Origin: Laceyella sacchari
GTDB taxonomy: Bacteria > Bacillota > Bacilli > Thermoactinomycetales > Thermoactinomycetaceae
DNA length: 46,181 bases
NCBI RefSeq assembly: GCF_004343255.1
Contig: NZ_SMDD01000008.1
Span: 1-46,181, forward strand
Direction of reading: 5' to 3'
Shown piece after piece: positions 31,267 to 38,892 of this stretch (its first letter is position 1; each line of letters opens with the position of its first letter). Made by a program: the position numbers and the translations under genes. Under the pieces are notes generated by a model. That model was not told the DNA's origin. It ran no database searches and saw nothing but the letters and a program-made list of their open reading frames with translations.

Positions 31267-33798
31267 TTAAAATGTAAGCTCGACTGGCTCTTTTTTCTTT
31301 TCCTTTCTGTCTTTCGACTGAGTGATTGCTAACATTAATTCCAGATCAGATTTGATGCTCTTACGCACCTCTTCTTTAGGACGGCCAAACACTGTGTTTT
31401 GATACTTGGTCAAATCGACAGTCCGATAAGTGGGTAAGCGCTGATCTGGCGGTTCCAACATTCTGGCCATGAACACATGACTTTTCTTTCCATAAGCAAT
31501 TTTGAAAATAGCACAGTATTGCATAGAACTCAGGGAAAGAAAATCCTTAACATCGTAAGGATCAAGCATCTCTTTAATATCCTCAAAAGTGTCCTTTCCG
31601 CCCTTCAACATAATCAAGTTGCAACCACTATCCTTCATCGATTGGATAATCTCCGTTTTTTTCTTTCCAGCCTTTTCAAGCGACGACCAACCGTGAAAGG
31701 TGAAAAAATACCGTACTCGATATTTCCTCGGTTCCTTAAAAATGTCGCCAAACATTTTCTTTACTGCTTCTTGATCGATAATTTGATGTAACTCGTCAAC
31801 AATCACAAGGCATTCACGCCGCTTTTCTTCAGGGATGATTTCCCTTAACTCCATCATTCGCCATGTTTTTAAAAAGTAATGGGCAAACAAGAATTTCCGC
31901 AAATGTTTACCTAATTTTTTGGGGATATACACCAACACTAAATAGGCTCCATCCTCATCTCCGTTCATCCAACGCCAGAAATCAATTTCTTCATGAACCG
32001 GTTGGGAAATACAATCAAACCATGGGGTGTTGTTCATTATCTGCAAAAGATGGTTATCAATTGTCTCGTGTACAAGGCTCTTTTCGTCCTTTAGTCTTCG
32101 ATCATCTTTAATGAGATTGAACCGTAAAACCGGGTGTTTTTCCTCAAGTTGTTGAATAACCTCCGCTCGGTATTTTTCATCGGTAATAATACGTAATGCG
32201 TCCAACATAGTCCCTTTCCCTACTGTGTAACTCGCTTGTAAAGCATTTTTATAGTAACGATCAATGGCAATGGTACTGGATCTATCCTCAAGGCTATCCA
32301 ACAAAAGCTCTGTTTCAGTTTGGGCGATGATAAATTCAGCACCTTCATGCCCTTGTTGTCTGCTTAACCTCAATACATCGTGCCAGCTAACGGGTATAGG
32401 CCGATTTGTATCAAAGTGATTGAGAATCTTAACACGGTCCATGAGCCAGTTCGGAATGAGGTTTAGGATAGAAGAAATCATTTTGCCGTCAGCTACATCA
32501 AACACCACGGCTGAACGCGCTTTCTTTCTCCACTCTTTCTGATCCTTCGCTTTTACACAAAACGTTTCAATCACCTGATTAACAATCTGAACTGTTTTCC
32601 CTGCTCCCATTTGACCAGGACTAATAACCGGCGTCGAATAATCATCTAATGCCTGTTTTCTTATATGCGCTGGACCACTTGGAGAGAACGGAATTGAAAC
32701 GATCTCATTGGTAACCATATCTCTTGCAAATGCAATATCTCCAATCCTGTTAGTATACATAGCCTCAGGTGGTTTAGATTTTTGCAAGGTCTCAGAGTAA
32801 AAAAACTCATCCTCAACATCCGGCAACAACAGGAACTTACTCAGTTCCGCCTGGTAAAAACACAATGTCGGCAAATTGTAGTGAATTCGCCCTTTCGCCA
32901 CTTTGGATAGGTCCGGCTTCACTTTGACAACTTCCAGCCGGTTCTCACCTTGGAGCTCCGTCACCAGTTTCTGCAATTCCGTTTCAAATCGTTTCGCTTT
33001 ATCCTCACTGTCCGTCCATAAGAGGAACAAGGCTTCCACCAACATGAACCGGTTCTTCTCGGAAGATAATTTGCGATCTGTATATGGCTGCTTATTTTCT
33101 TTCTTTGGCAACAGCTTCTTGATCTGCTGAAGTGCTACCCGATGCTTTTCTTTGATCTTCTCTTCGCCGTCATACCAAAAGTCATATATTGCCTTTGCGG
33201 CAGACTTTGCACCGATTTTGGTATAATGCCACACCTTTGCTTTGGTTGTCGTCAACCCTAAGCGAGCATCTACCAGCTCATCCCGTTTTGCTTGCTGGTC
33301 TTCGATCTCTTTCACTGTGAGGCTGTACATGAGCTGATCTTTTCCAACCGATCGAAATAGGTTTTTGAATTTGGTTGATCCGTCCAGATCAACGGCCAAA
33401 TGGTGATAGCCTTTGATAGCGAACGTATATAAATTCGTGTCATGTAACTCCAGATGGTCTTCCTCCATGCGAAAATCGCCAATGTCTTGTTCAAATGCCT
33501 TCTCTAATCGGTATTTTAGAAGCTGATCCTTATCTTTTGGCAGATTGACATAAGCGTGGATCTTGCCGTCACGCTTGTTCACAAGTTTCAGGCTGAACTG
33601 CGGAACGTCTCGGTATTCTTGCTCGCCGGTCGAATTGACGACCTTTCTACCAGCTCCCTTCTCGATAAATTTCTGGTTCAAGTTGGCCAGCTCAGTGATG
33701 ATTCTCAGCCATTCTTGCTTATCCTTTTGTGTCTTCTCCCGATCTTGGATCGGCACGATCCGGAAGCAATTTGACGGAAAATAACGTACTCTCACCAT
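31267..33798 (-). CDS. VirB4/HerA-like DNA-translocating ATPase
   Basis: An 843-residue protein starting MVRVRYFPSNCFRIVPIQDR. The N-terminal 380 residues resemble VirB4-type proteins without membrane helices (KLVNKRDGKIHAYVNLPKDK, GYHHLAVDLDG, FRSVGKDQLMYSLTVKEIED). The ATPase follows: Walker A SPGQMGAGKTVQIVN (about 393-407), Walker B ECLVIVDELHQI (about 662-673), and RVRYFFTFHGWSS after it. Such ATPases drive plasmid transfer or pilus-like channels. Together with the relaxation protein and the upstream small membrane proteins it forms a reduced transfer-like module inside a phage genome. Confidence 0.82.
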   Translation of the reverse strand: MVRVRYFPSNCFRIVPIQDREKTQKDKQEWLRIITELANLNQKFIEKGAGRKVVNSTGEQEYRDVPQFSLKLVNKRDGKIHAYVNLPKDKDQLLKYRLEKAFEQDIGDFRMEEDHLELHDTNLYTFAIKGYHHLAVDLDGSTKFKNLFRSVGKDQLMYSLTVKEIEDQQAKRDELVDARLGLTTTKAKVWHYTKIGAKSAAKAIYDFWYDGEEKIKEKHRVALQQIKKLLPKKENKQPYTDRKLSSEKNRFMLVEALFLLWTDSEDKAKRFETELQKLVTELQGENRLEVVKVKPDLSKVAKGRIHYNLPTLCFYQAELSKFLLLPDVEDEFFYSETLQKSKPPEAMYTNRIGDIAFARDMVTNEIVSIPFSPSGPAHIRKQALDDYSTPVISPGQMGAGKTVQIVNQVIETFCVKAKDQKEWRKKARSAVVFDVADGKMISSILNLIPNWLMDRVKILNHFDTNRPIPVSWHDVLRLSRQQGHEGAEFIIAQTETELLLDSLEDRSSTIAIDRYYKNALQASYTVGKGTMLDALRIITDEKYRAEVIQQLEEKHPVLRFNLIKDDRRLKDEKSLVHETIDNHLLQIMNNTPWFDCISQPVHEEIDFWRWMNGDEDGAYLVLVYIPKKLGKHLRKFLFAHYFLKTWRMMELREIIPEEKRRECLVIVDELHQIIDQEAVKKMFGDIFKEPRKYRVRYFFTFHGWSSLEKAGKKKTEIIQSMKDSGCNLIMLKGGKDTFEDIKEMLDPYDVKDFLSLSSMQYCAIFKIAYGKKSHVFMARMLEPPDQRLPTYRTVDLTKYQNTVFGRPKEEVRKSIKSDLELMLAITQSKDRKEKKKEPVELTF

Positions 33799-33829
33799 TC
33801 ATCCCTCCTTTAATTGGCTAGCTCATCAG

Positions 33830-33868
33830 CGAGCAGCCGCCACACTGCTCGGACGGGGGGCAACCCCG
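33830..33868 (-). repeat. Double hairpin upstream of the ATPase gene
   Basis: CGAGCAG / CTGCTCG (33830-33851) and CGGGG / CCCCG (33854-33868) form two adjacent GC-rich hairpins in the gap between the ATPase start and the small gene at 33878. They may be an attenuator, an RNA-processing signal or part of a transfer origin. Confidence 0.5.
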
Positions 33869-33877
33869 TTTCGCTTT

Positions 33878-34048
33878 TCAATAGAGTTGATGCCACCCAG
33901 TGACTCGGTACCCTTCCTCTTCAACTTCCTTCTTTGCGTCGCCAAATGTTTTATAAATGTCGTCCTGAATCTCAACTGTCTTGGTGATTGTAGCTGGTTG
34001 ACCGCCAACCTTTCGTACAAAAAACTTGAACGTAATCATTCTCGCCAT
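33878..34048 (-). CDS. Small hypothetical protein in the transfer-like cluster
   Basis: A 56-residue protein starting MARMITFKFFVRKVGGQPAT at ATG 34048, after GGAGGAGG. It has beta strands followed by a helix (FGDAKKEVEEEGYRVTGW). Soluble. The family is not recognised. It is encoded directly before the ATPase. Confidence 0.65.
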   Translation of the reverse strand: MARMITFKFFVRKVGGQPATITKTVEIQDDIYKTFGDAKKEVEEEGYRVTGWHQLY

Positions 34049-34083
34049 TGTTCTGCCTCCTCCTTAGAAAAAAGAGGACTATA

Positions 34084-34221
34084 TCAGTCCTCTTTGTATA
34101 AGTCCTCGTCCACTTCGATCTTCTCTTTTTGGGTAAGGCGTTTTTTGTCTAACACCGTGGCTGTGACCCAAATGATACCAATAGCCACTAAGCCAACCAC
34201 AAACGGCATTATGATATCCAC
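34084..34221 (-). CDS. Single-pass small membrane protein
   Basis: A 45-residue protein from GTG 34221 (MDIIMPFVVGLVAIGIIWVT), seven bases after GGAGG; its start overlaps the end of the preceding gene. One transmembrane helix, then a charged cytosolic tail (DKKRLTQKEKIEVDEDLYKE). It resembles the small inner-membrane parts of secretion or conjugation channels only in general shape. Confidence 0.6.
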   Translation of the reverse strand: MDIIMPFVVGLVAIGIIWVTATVLDKKRLTQKEKIEVDEDLYKED

Positions 34222-34466
34222 TTTTCTACCTCCTCCAATACCTTTTTTTCAGCTCCTTGCACTGGATGGGAAAGTTTTATATATCCGTATGGCAGGCCGA
34301 TCACCAGCGCAATCGCCAGCATATAGCTCAAGATCGTTTTGTTGAGACCGCGCCAATCTTGTTTGATCGAATGGCGCACAATCACTCCGATGAGGATGAA
34401 CGTAAACACCTGACACTCTACTAACAACGTGATGGACATATAAAACATTGAAGTCAATATGTCCAT
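34209..34466 (-). CDS. Two-pass small membrane protein
   Basis: An 85-residue protein with hydrophobic segments at about 8-31 (YMSITLLVECQVFTFILIGV) and 45-63 (ILSYMLAIALVIGLPYGYI), separated by a basic loop. This size and two-helix layout is that of VirB2/VirB3-like channel subunits, but no sequence signature confirms that. The ATG overlaps nothing and lies 2 bp after the preceding stop. Confidence 0.65.
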   Translation of the reverse strand: MDILTSMFYMSITLLVECQVFTFILIGVIVRHSIKQDWRGLNKTILSYMLAIALVIGLPYGYIKLSHPVQGAEKKVLEEVEKWIS

Positions 34467-34468
34467 TG

Positions 34469-34729
34469 TTAGTTCCCCACGCTTTTGGTAATTTCGCCAG
34501 AAACCATTTTCACAACAGCGTCAACCGGAGACACTATTGATTCTCCAAGATTAGACGCGATTTTAGTAAGTCCCGGTGCTGCTCCCAAAAAGAAACAAAC
34601 TATTAGAAATGCTTTTACTTCTTTTTTGACTTCTTTTCCTGACAGATACGCGCTGACGCTTTTCCAGATAGCCGCAATCAGGACTACTGTCAGGCTTAGG
34701 TAGATCATTTTCGCAACCAAGGCATCCAT
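34469..34729 (-). CDS. Two-pass small membrane protein (pilin-like size)
   Basis: An 86-residue protein starting MDALVAKMIYLSLTVVLIAA at ATG 34729 after GGAGTG. Two hydrophobic helices (MIYLSLTVVLIAAIW and AFLIVCFFLGAAPGL) flank a Lys/Glu-rich loop, then an amphipathic tail (ESIVSPVDAVVKMVSGEITK). The shape resembles TrbC/VirB2-type subunits. It overlaps the upstream small gene by 25 bp. Confidence 0.65.
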   Translation of the reverse strand: MDALVAKMIYLSLTVVLIAAIWKSVSAYLSGKEVKKEVKAFLIVCFFLGAAPGLTKIASNLGESIVSPVDAVVKMVSGEITKSVGN

Positions 34730-34845
34730 CTTTCCACACTCCTTTTGATCCAATTTGAAACCGACTCACAAGCCAGACTTGTGATCGTAACGAGCGGCGC
34801 GACAAAGACAGCGAGAAACAACAGTAGACTTGCTGTCTTGATCAT
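34705..34845 (-). CDS. Tiny secreted or membrane protein
   Basis: A 46-residue protein starting MIKTASLLLFLAVFVAPLVT at ATG 34845 after GGAGAAACA, with an ATGA overlap with the gene before it. A hydrophobic start with a possible SLAC lipobox-like site (TITSLAC) is followed by a basic end (WIKRSVERWMPWLRK). It may be a small lipoprotein. Confidence 0.6.
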   Translation of the reverse strand: MIKTASLLLFLAVFVAPLVTITSLACESVSNWIKRSVERWMPWLRK

Positions 34846-35039
34846 TGTTTCTCCAGCTCCGTGACCGGTTTGCCGTTCAGGTCAATCCCCAATTGCGGGT
34901 ATGCAACCATGACTTCTTTCAGGTTGATCACCCCCGACAGGCACCGGAGAACGGCCACCGACTTGCGAACATCCGGTTTCTCGGCAAAATTAACATGTCC
35001 AGTCACTTTCCAAGTGCCCACACGATATGTTTTTCCCAT
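34842..35039 (-). CDS. Hypothetical small protein
   Basis: A 65-residue soluble protein starting MGKTYRVGTWKVTGHVNFAE at ATG 35039, with AGGAGGGGTAACG upstream. Beta-rich start and helical end. The family is not recognised. First gene of the transfer-like cluster after the regulator at 35102. A longer reading from 35168 overlaps the regulator and lacks a ribosome site. Confidence 0.65.
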   Translation of the reverse strand: MGKTYRVGTWKVTGHVNFAEKPDVRKSVAVLRCLSGVINLKEVMVAYPQLGIDLNGKPVTELEKQ

Positions 35040-35064
35040 CGTTACCCCTCCTGTGGTATCATGG

Positions 35065-35089
35065 GAACCAGCCAGTATTTCGCTGGTTC
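35065..35089. repeat. Intergenic hairpin between regulator and transfer-like cluster
   Basis: GAACCAGC and GCTGGTTC form a perfect 8-bp stem without a T-run. Possible attenuator or RNA-processing site. Confidence 0.5.
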
Positions 35090-35101
35090 TGAGATGAGAG
35101 C

Positions 35102-35383
35102 TTACCGCTGAGCTGTCCAGGCCTGCGCGGTAGGCTCTTTCTGCTTTGAACTTCGGCAAGTTGAGCAAAGATCAACTTCGACTCCAAAAAGAATCTTGAT
35201 TAACTTGTAAATATCCAGCTCAAGAACTCTTGCTATGGCGGGAAGTTGATCGACTTTCATCCGAACTTCTCCAGATTCAATTCTGGAATAGCCACCGGCT
35301 GTTTTTAAACCAAGTTCATTGGCCATTTCCAGTAAAGTCACTTTTTTTTGAATTCTATATCTGGATAACTCCTTTAAATTCAA
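35102..35383 (-). CDS. XRE-family regulator of the transfer-like cluster
   Basis: A 93-residue protein starting MNLKELSRYRIQKKVTLLEM. HTH: LLEMANELGLKTAGGYSRIE; then QLPAIARVLELDIYKLIKIL. A CSTC pair lies near the end. It is divergent from the XRE-UTRA gene, and its promoter contains an operator. It is the first gene of the leftward membrane/ATPase cluster and probably controls it. Confidence 0.85.
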   Translation of the reverse strand: MNLKELSRYRIQKKVTLLEMANELGLKTAGGYSRIESGEVRMKVDQLPAIARVLELDIYKLIKILFGVEVDLCSTCRSSKQKEPTAQAWTAQR

Positions 35384-35405
35384 GAGCTCAACCTCCTTCC
35401 TGAAA

Positions 35406-35486
35406 TTTGATGTTTACTCAAGTTGTTAATTCAATGATATTTGATGTTTAATCAAACGTCAACTAAAAATTTGAACTATAATCAAA
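35406..35486. promoter_or_regulatory. Divergent promoter region with three operators
   Basis: Copies of TTTGA-N7-TCAAA lie at 35406-35421 (one arm imperfect), 35440-35456 (TTTGATGTTTAATCAAA) and 35470-35486 (TTTGAACTATAATCAAA). A minus-strand promoter TTGACG - 17 bp - TATCAT uses the second copy as its spacer. The third contains a plus-strand TATAAT (35477-35482). Confidence 0.82.
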
Positions 35487-35535
35487 TTTGTAATAAGATG
35501 TACTTGAATAATTTGTGAAGAAAATGGGGGTTAAC

Positions 35536-36222
35536 ATGGATTTTTCAGCAAGGCTAAAAAGCCTTAGGAAACGAAAAAAGCTAACCCAAGCAGATTTGGC
35601 AAAGCACTTAGGCATAGACAACACAACTATCTCTAAGTGGGAAAAAGGGGTCTATGAGCCTAACATAGAGACTCTCAAAGAGCTTGCTAATTTTTTTGGG
35701 GTCTCTGCTGATTGGCTTCTGGGTGGGGAGTTCCAATCAACCCGCCGTGGGTTCGGAAGAGATCATAGCAACAAAGCTACTAAAAAATATATTGATCTCC
35801 GGTTGCTCAACACTTTAGAAGATGCACCAGAAGAAGTACGCAGGGAATTGCAATCACCAGTATTGCTATATCAAGTACTACAACTGAGGGATAATGTGCC
35901 AATCACCATATCCACATCCTATTTACCTGACTCTTTACCACTTGAGGAGTTATCGAAAATTTTGGAAGGAGTGAAACAGAACCCTACGCTCAGCCTGTAT
36001 AAAACTCTAGAGTCGTTTGGGAGAAAGCCGATCTCTTGTGAAGAAACCATAGCCGTGGACAGACCTTCAAAAGAAGAAGTTGAATTATTAAACATGCCTG
36101 AGGGGGTTCCTGTCGCGCGAATCATAAGGAGAACTTTTGATGCATCCAGTAAGCTGGTAGAGTATTGCCTGCTTACCAGCCGGACGGATATGTATAAGTT
36201 TGTTTATCGATTCACTTTGTAA
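35536..36222 (+). CDS. XRE-UTRA hybrid transcription regulator
   Basis: A 228-residue protein starting MDFSARLKSLRKRKKLTQAD at ATG 35536 after GGGGG. Residues 1-66 are an XRE HTH (LTQADLAKHLGIDNTTISKW, ending VSADWLLGG). Residues about 90-228 read as a UTRA ligand-binding domain: VLLYQVLQLRDNVPITISTS, LSLYKTLESFGRKPISCEET, VELLNMPEGVPVARIIRRTF, YCLLTSRTDMYKFVYRF. UTRA normally follows a GntR winged helix, so this is a domain exchange. The RibD-like gene follows 17 bp downstream, so the ligand may be related to that enzyme. Confidence 0.82.
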   Translation: MDFSARLKSLRKRKKLTQADLAKHLGIDNTTISKWEKGVYEPNIETLKELANFFGVSADWLLGGEFQSTRRGFGRDHSNKATKKYIDLRLLNTLEDAPEEVRRELQSPVLLYQVLQLRDNVPITISTSYLPDSLPLEELSKILEGVKQNPTLSLYKTLESFGRKPISCEETIAVDRPSKEEVELLNMPEGVPVARIIRRTFDASSKLVEYCLLTSRTDMYKFVYRFTL

Positions 36223-36239
36223 AAAGGGAGGACTTACAG

Positions 36240-36956
36240 ATGGAACGTGATCAACAAATCGCTTTGGAATATCACAAGCGAACACAAATGCCATTTGTTA
36301 CTTTGAAGACAGCGATGACACTGGATGGCAAGATTGCCACCTCAACTGGTGATAGTAAGTGGGTGACAAATGAACTTTCGAGAGAAAATGTTCACCGCAT
36401 GCGTAATTGGATGGATGGTATCATGGTTGGGATCGGAACAGTTTTAAAGGATCGACCCAGTTTAACAACCCGCTTGCCAGAAGGCGGTGGGAAAAGTCCA
36501 ACCCGCATTGTAGCTGACAGTCTGTTACGTATTCCAATAGATACGCCGTTGGTGACAACGGCAAAAGAAGTTCCGACCTGGGTATTTTGCGCCGATAGAG
36601 CAGACACAGAGAAGGAAAAACAACTCTTGGAGTACGGAGTGAAAGTGATACGAACAGGTAGCGGTCCTCATGTTGATCTTAAAAAAGCAATGAAGTATTT
36701 AGGCGAAAACGGAATTTCATCTGTTTTGCTTGAGGGTGGCGGGCAACTCAACTGGTCGATGTTGGAGGCAGGACTGGTTCAGAAAGTAGTTACCTTCATT
36801 GCACCCAAATTACTTGGTGGCAAGGAAAGTATTACTCCAATTTCAGGTCAGGGATTTGAACGAATGGGATTAGCTGTTCCATTGAAAGATGTCACCATCC
36901 AACGCTTTGGAGAAGATATTTGCATCAGCGGGTATCTTTCTAACTCCCTCGATTGA
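36240..36956 (+). CDS. RibD C-terminal (pyrimidine reductase) domain protein
   Basis: A 238-residue protein starting MERDQQIALEYHKRTQMPFV after GGGAGG. It has the RibD reductase core: VTLKTAMTLDGKIATSTGDS, KWVTNE, IMVGIGTVLKDRPSLTTRLP, PTRIVADSLLRIP, and the NADPH-site ISSVLLEGGGQLN. In riboflavin synthesis this domain reduces the ribosylamino-pyrimidine; the partner deaminase domain is absent, so the protein may act with host RibD or on another pterin- or folate-like substrate. It is cargo not needed for a phage and has its own terminator. Confidence 0.88.
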   Translation: MERDQQIALEYHKRTQMPFVTLKTAMTLDGKIATSTGDSKWVTNELSRENVHRMRNWMDGIMVGIGTVLKDRPSLTTRLPEGGGKSPTRIVADSLLRIPIDTPLVTTAKEVPTWVFCADRADTEKEKQLLEYGVKVIRTGSGPHVDLKKAMKYLGENGISSVLLEGGGQLNWSMLEAGLVQKVVTFIAPKLLGGKESITPISGQGFERMGLAVPLKDVTIQRFGEDICISGYLSNSLD

Positions 36957-36986
36957 CAGCGGTTATTGCCGCTGTTTTTGTTTTTT
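36955..36986 (+). terminator. Terminator of the RibD-like gene
   Basis: ACAGCGG and CCGCTGT stem followed by TTTTTGTTTTTT on the plus strand. Confidence 0.85.
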
Positions 36987-36988
36987 CA

Positions 36989-37016
36989 CAAAAAAAAGCC
37001 GGCCACTGGCCAGCCG
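36989..37016 (-). terminator. Terminator of the toxin-like gene
   Basis: On the minus strand GCTGGCC pairs with GGCCGGC and is followed by eight T residues. Confidence 0.8.
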
Positions 37017-37021
37017 ATCAC

Positions 37022-37363
37022 TCAAAATAGCTTATCCAATTTTCTTTTAATACGGCTCCAATCCTTTGATCGAAGGCCATCAATCCAGCGGATAAAGTGT
37101 CTCTTGTGAACATTCTGTACTTTTGCGATACGTGCGACTGTCGGTACCGGTAGTCCGTATATGGACCACTCCAACAGTAGCACATCATAGTCATTGCGTG
37201 CAGCTTGGGACGTACAAGGGACAATGATGATATCTTGATCCATCGTCGCCCGATTCCCGACGATGATCACGGGGCGCGCCTTATATACCCACATCCCTCT
37301 ATCTTCAAATGCCACACGTGTCAACCAGATGTCACCTTGATAAAAGTTTCGCATATATATCAT
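37022..37363 (-). CDS. MazF/PemK-like toxin
   Basis: A 113-residue protein starting MIYMRNFYQGDIWLTRVAFE. The PemK/MazF pattern is seen in YQGDIWLTRVAF, KARPVIIVGNRATMDQDIII, VPCTSQ and VPTVARIAKVQNVHKRHFIR. MazF-type proteins cut mRNA in ACA-like contexts. The start overlaps the end of the small gene upstream, the normal arrangement of an antitoxin-toxin pair. It would stabilise the plasmid form. Confidence 0.8.
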   Translation of the reverse strand: MIYMRNFYQGDIWLTRVAFEDRGMWVYKARPVIIVGNRATMDQDIIIVPCTSQAARNDYDVLLLEWSIYGLPVPTVARIAKVQNVHKRHFIRWIDGLRSKDWSRIKRKLDKLF

Positions 37364-37520
37364 CGCCCGCAAACCAGTCTTCTTTCGGGATAATATGAGC
37401 ATCTGGTTTCCGAGTTGATTGCGGTGAAATATATTTTCGCTGAGACAATTTCCGCCTCAGCGCCTCTGCACGTCCGGTTTGTACATTGCGTATTGCCTTA
37501 CGGCTCACGCGTTTGATCAT
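37332..37520 (-). CDS. Putative antitoxin
   Basis: A 62-residue basic protein starting MIKRVSRKAIRNVQTGRAEA after AGGAGGGATGTGCG. The basic N-terminal half may bind DNA, and the acidic end (IPKEDWFAGDDIYAKLLSR) could bind the toxin. Not a recognised MazE; the call rests on size, overlap and position. Confidence 0.6.
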   Translation of the reverse strand: MIKRVSRKAIRNVQTGRAEALRRKLSQRKYISPQSTRKPDAHIIPKEDWFAGDDIYAKLLSR

Positions 37521-37648
37521 CGCACATCCCTCCTACTTCCAGTATAAGGATTTTACGCGAATTCTACACCCCTGGATTTCCCGCGAACAAAGTCTACCCT
37601 CCTACACACATCACTAGATACCCCTGAGAGCTAACCAGAGGCTGTATA

Positions 37649-37723
37649 AGCGACGAAAATGGCGAGGGGGTATACTTATATCAAAACGACCATTTTTGTC
37701 GCTACAGACGAAAATTTCGCGTC
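37649..37723. repeat. Repeats beside the replication gene (candidate origin)
   Basis: Inverted arms AGCGACGAAAATGG (37649-37662) and CCATTTTTGTCGCT (37690-37703) differ by one base. A nearby GACGAAAATTTCGCGTC (37707-37723) is a further imperfect palindrome with the same GACGAAAA word. Placed between the replication gene stop and the antitoxin promoter, they may be Rep-binding sites. The 16857-16916 structure shares the AGCGACGAAAA word. Confidence 0.6.
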
Positions 37724-37725
37724 TT

Positions 37726-38745
37726 TTACTTAGCAAGCAATCGCTCGTTCATCCTCCGCAACGTCTCTTTGATTGCTGCTTGCTTTTTGGCCAGCTCTTC
37801 CTCTGATAGTGGCAACTCGTTCGTCTCGCCAGGCTCTTGCCCCTCTTGTAGCGATTTGGGGAGATCGGAACGATCCTGTCTAATCATTTTTTTGACCTTG
37901 GGAGCATTGAAGTTTCTCCATCCATCAGAGATGAACCAAACAATCTGTGGCGCATCATGGTATCCGCTGTTTATGTACTTCTCCGCTAACTTTTTCATCT
38001 TGTCAAAAGAACCAATCGCAGCCAATGCTTCTTGATACTTTTGGTAATGCTTATCGTGTTTCTTTATATCCTGACCGCCATTGTTTATGAACAAGATTCT
38101 TAATTGGAGATACTGGGCATCATCATCATAATTCTTAGTTTGATTAGATATAGATAAAGTACTTATTGATAGTCCTGCGAAACCAGGATGCTGGTTTTCA
38201 GGATGCTGAAAACCGGAAACCTGCTCGGAGCCTTGAGAATCCTCTGGTTTGCCATTTTGGGAAACCTGCTCAACCCCTTGATTTTTCTCTGGTTGCCTGT
38301 TTTGGGAAACCTGCTTTTTCATTCCCTTGATTTCTTTTGCGGCGACAGTGATATCTATTAACTCATCATCCTGGTGTTCTTGCTCATACTTTTCCCATAG
38401 ATCCAGATCGATGTGGAGATCCTTTGTTGTCGGGTACTTCACCGGTTCCTCATAAACAAAGAATTCATAGTCCTTTACTTTACCGCCTTGCCGGAAGGCC
38501 ACGCGGACGATGTACCCCGCTTCTTTGAGTTCATTGATCCCAGACCGCACCGACTTTTCCCCGTCTGTTTTGCTGGAGATGATGTGGCTCATCTGGAACT
38601 CCCAGCCATCCGGCTTCCCAACGAAGTAGGTCATGAGACCGGTCGCTTTCCACGACAACCGCGGATCTTCAACCGGCTTCCGATCAATCATGATGAACGG
38701 GTTTTTCCGTTTCATTACTCTTCCTCTTTGGTCAGCAATGCTCAT
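37726..38745 (-). CDS. Replication initiator (winged-helix Rep)
   Basis: A 339-residue protein starting MSIADQRGRVMKRKNPFIMI after GGGAGG. The N-terminal 100 residues form a winged helix: DRKPVEDPRLSWKATGLMTY, GWEFQMSHIISSKTDGEKSV and INELKEAGYIVR, as in plasmid and phage initiators of Bacillales. A linker (about 150-200) carries three QVS-x-PE-type repeats. A C-terminal helical block (NAPKVKKMIRQDRSDLPKSL, LSEEELAKKQAAIKETLRR) follows. Together with ParA it argues for plasmid-like prophage replication. Confidence 0.8.
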   Translation of the reverse strand: MSIADQRGRVMKRKNPFIMIDRKPVEDPRLSWKATGLMTYFVGKPDGWEFQMSHIISSKTDGEKSVRSGINELKEAGYIVRVAFRQGGKVKDYEFFVYEEPVKYPTTKDLHIDLDLWEKYEQEHQDDELIDITVAAKEIKGMKKQVSQNRQPEKNQGVEQVSQNGKPEDSQGSEQVSGFQHPENQHPGFAGLSISTLSISNQTKNYDDDAQYLQLRILFINNGGQDIKKHDKHYQKYQEALAAIGSFDKMKKLAEKYINSGYHDAPQIVWFISDGWRNFNAPKVKKMIRQDRSDLPKSLQEGQEPGETNELPLSEEELAKKQAAIKETLRRMNERLLAK

Positions 38746-38857
38746 AAAAATATCCTCCCCATTTCGCGCTCCTGCGTTTGGGAGGATATTGCACCAGTCA
38801 TTCCGCTTTACTTACAAAATTCGCAATTTTCCCCGATTGTACGCTAAAAAAACATGG

Positions 38858-38886
38858 TTGATTTTTATATTCACCATCAGTACAAT
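38858..38886 (+). promoter_or_regulatory. Plus-strand promoter in the replication gene leader
   Basis: TTGATT (38858-38863), 17 bases, TACAAT (38881-38886). It points away from the Rep gene, toward a terminator at 39036-39060, with no open gene between. Confidence 0.65.
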
Positions 38887-38892
38887 AGGGAT

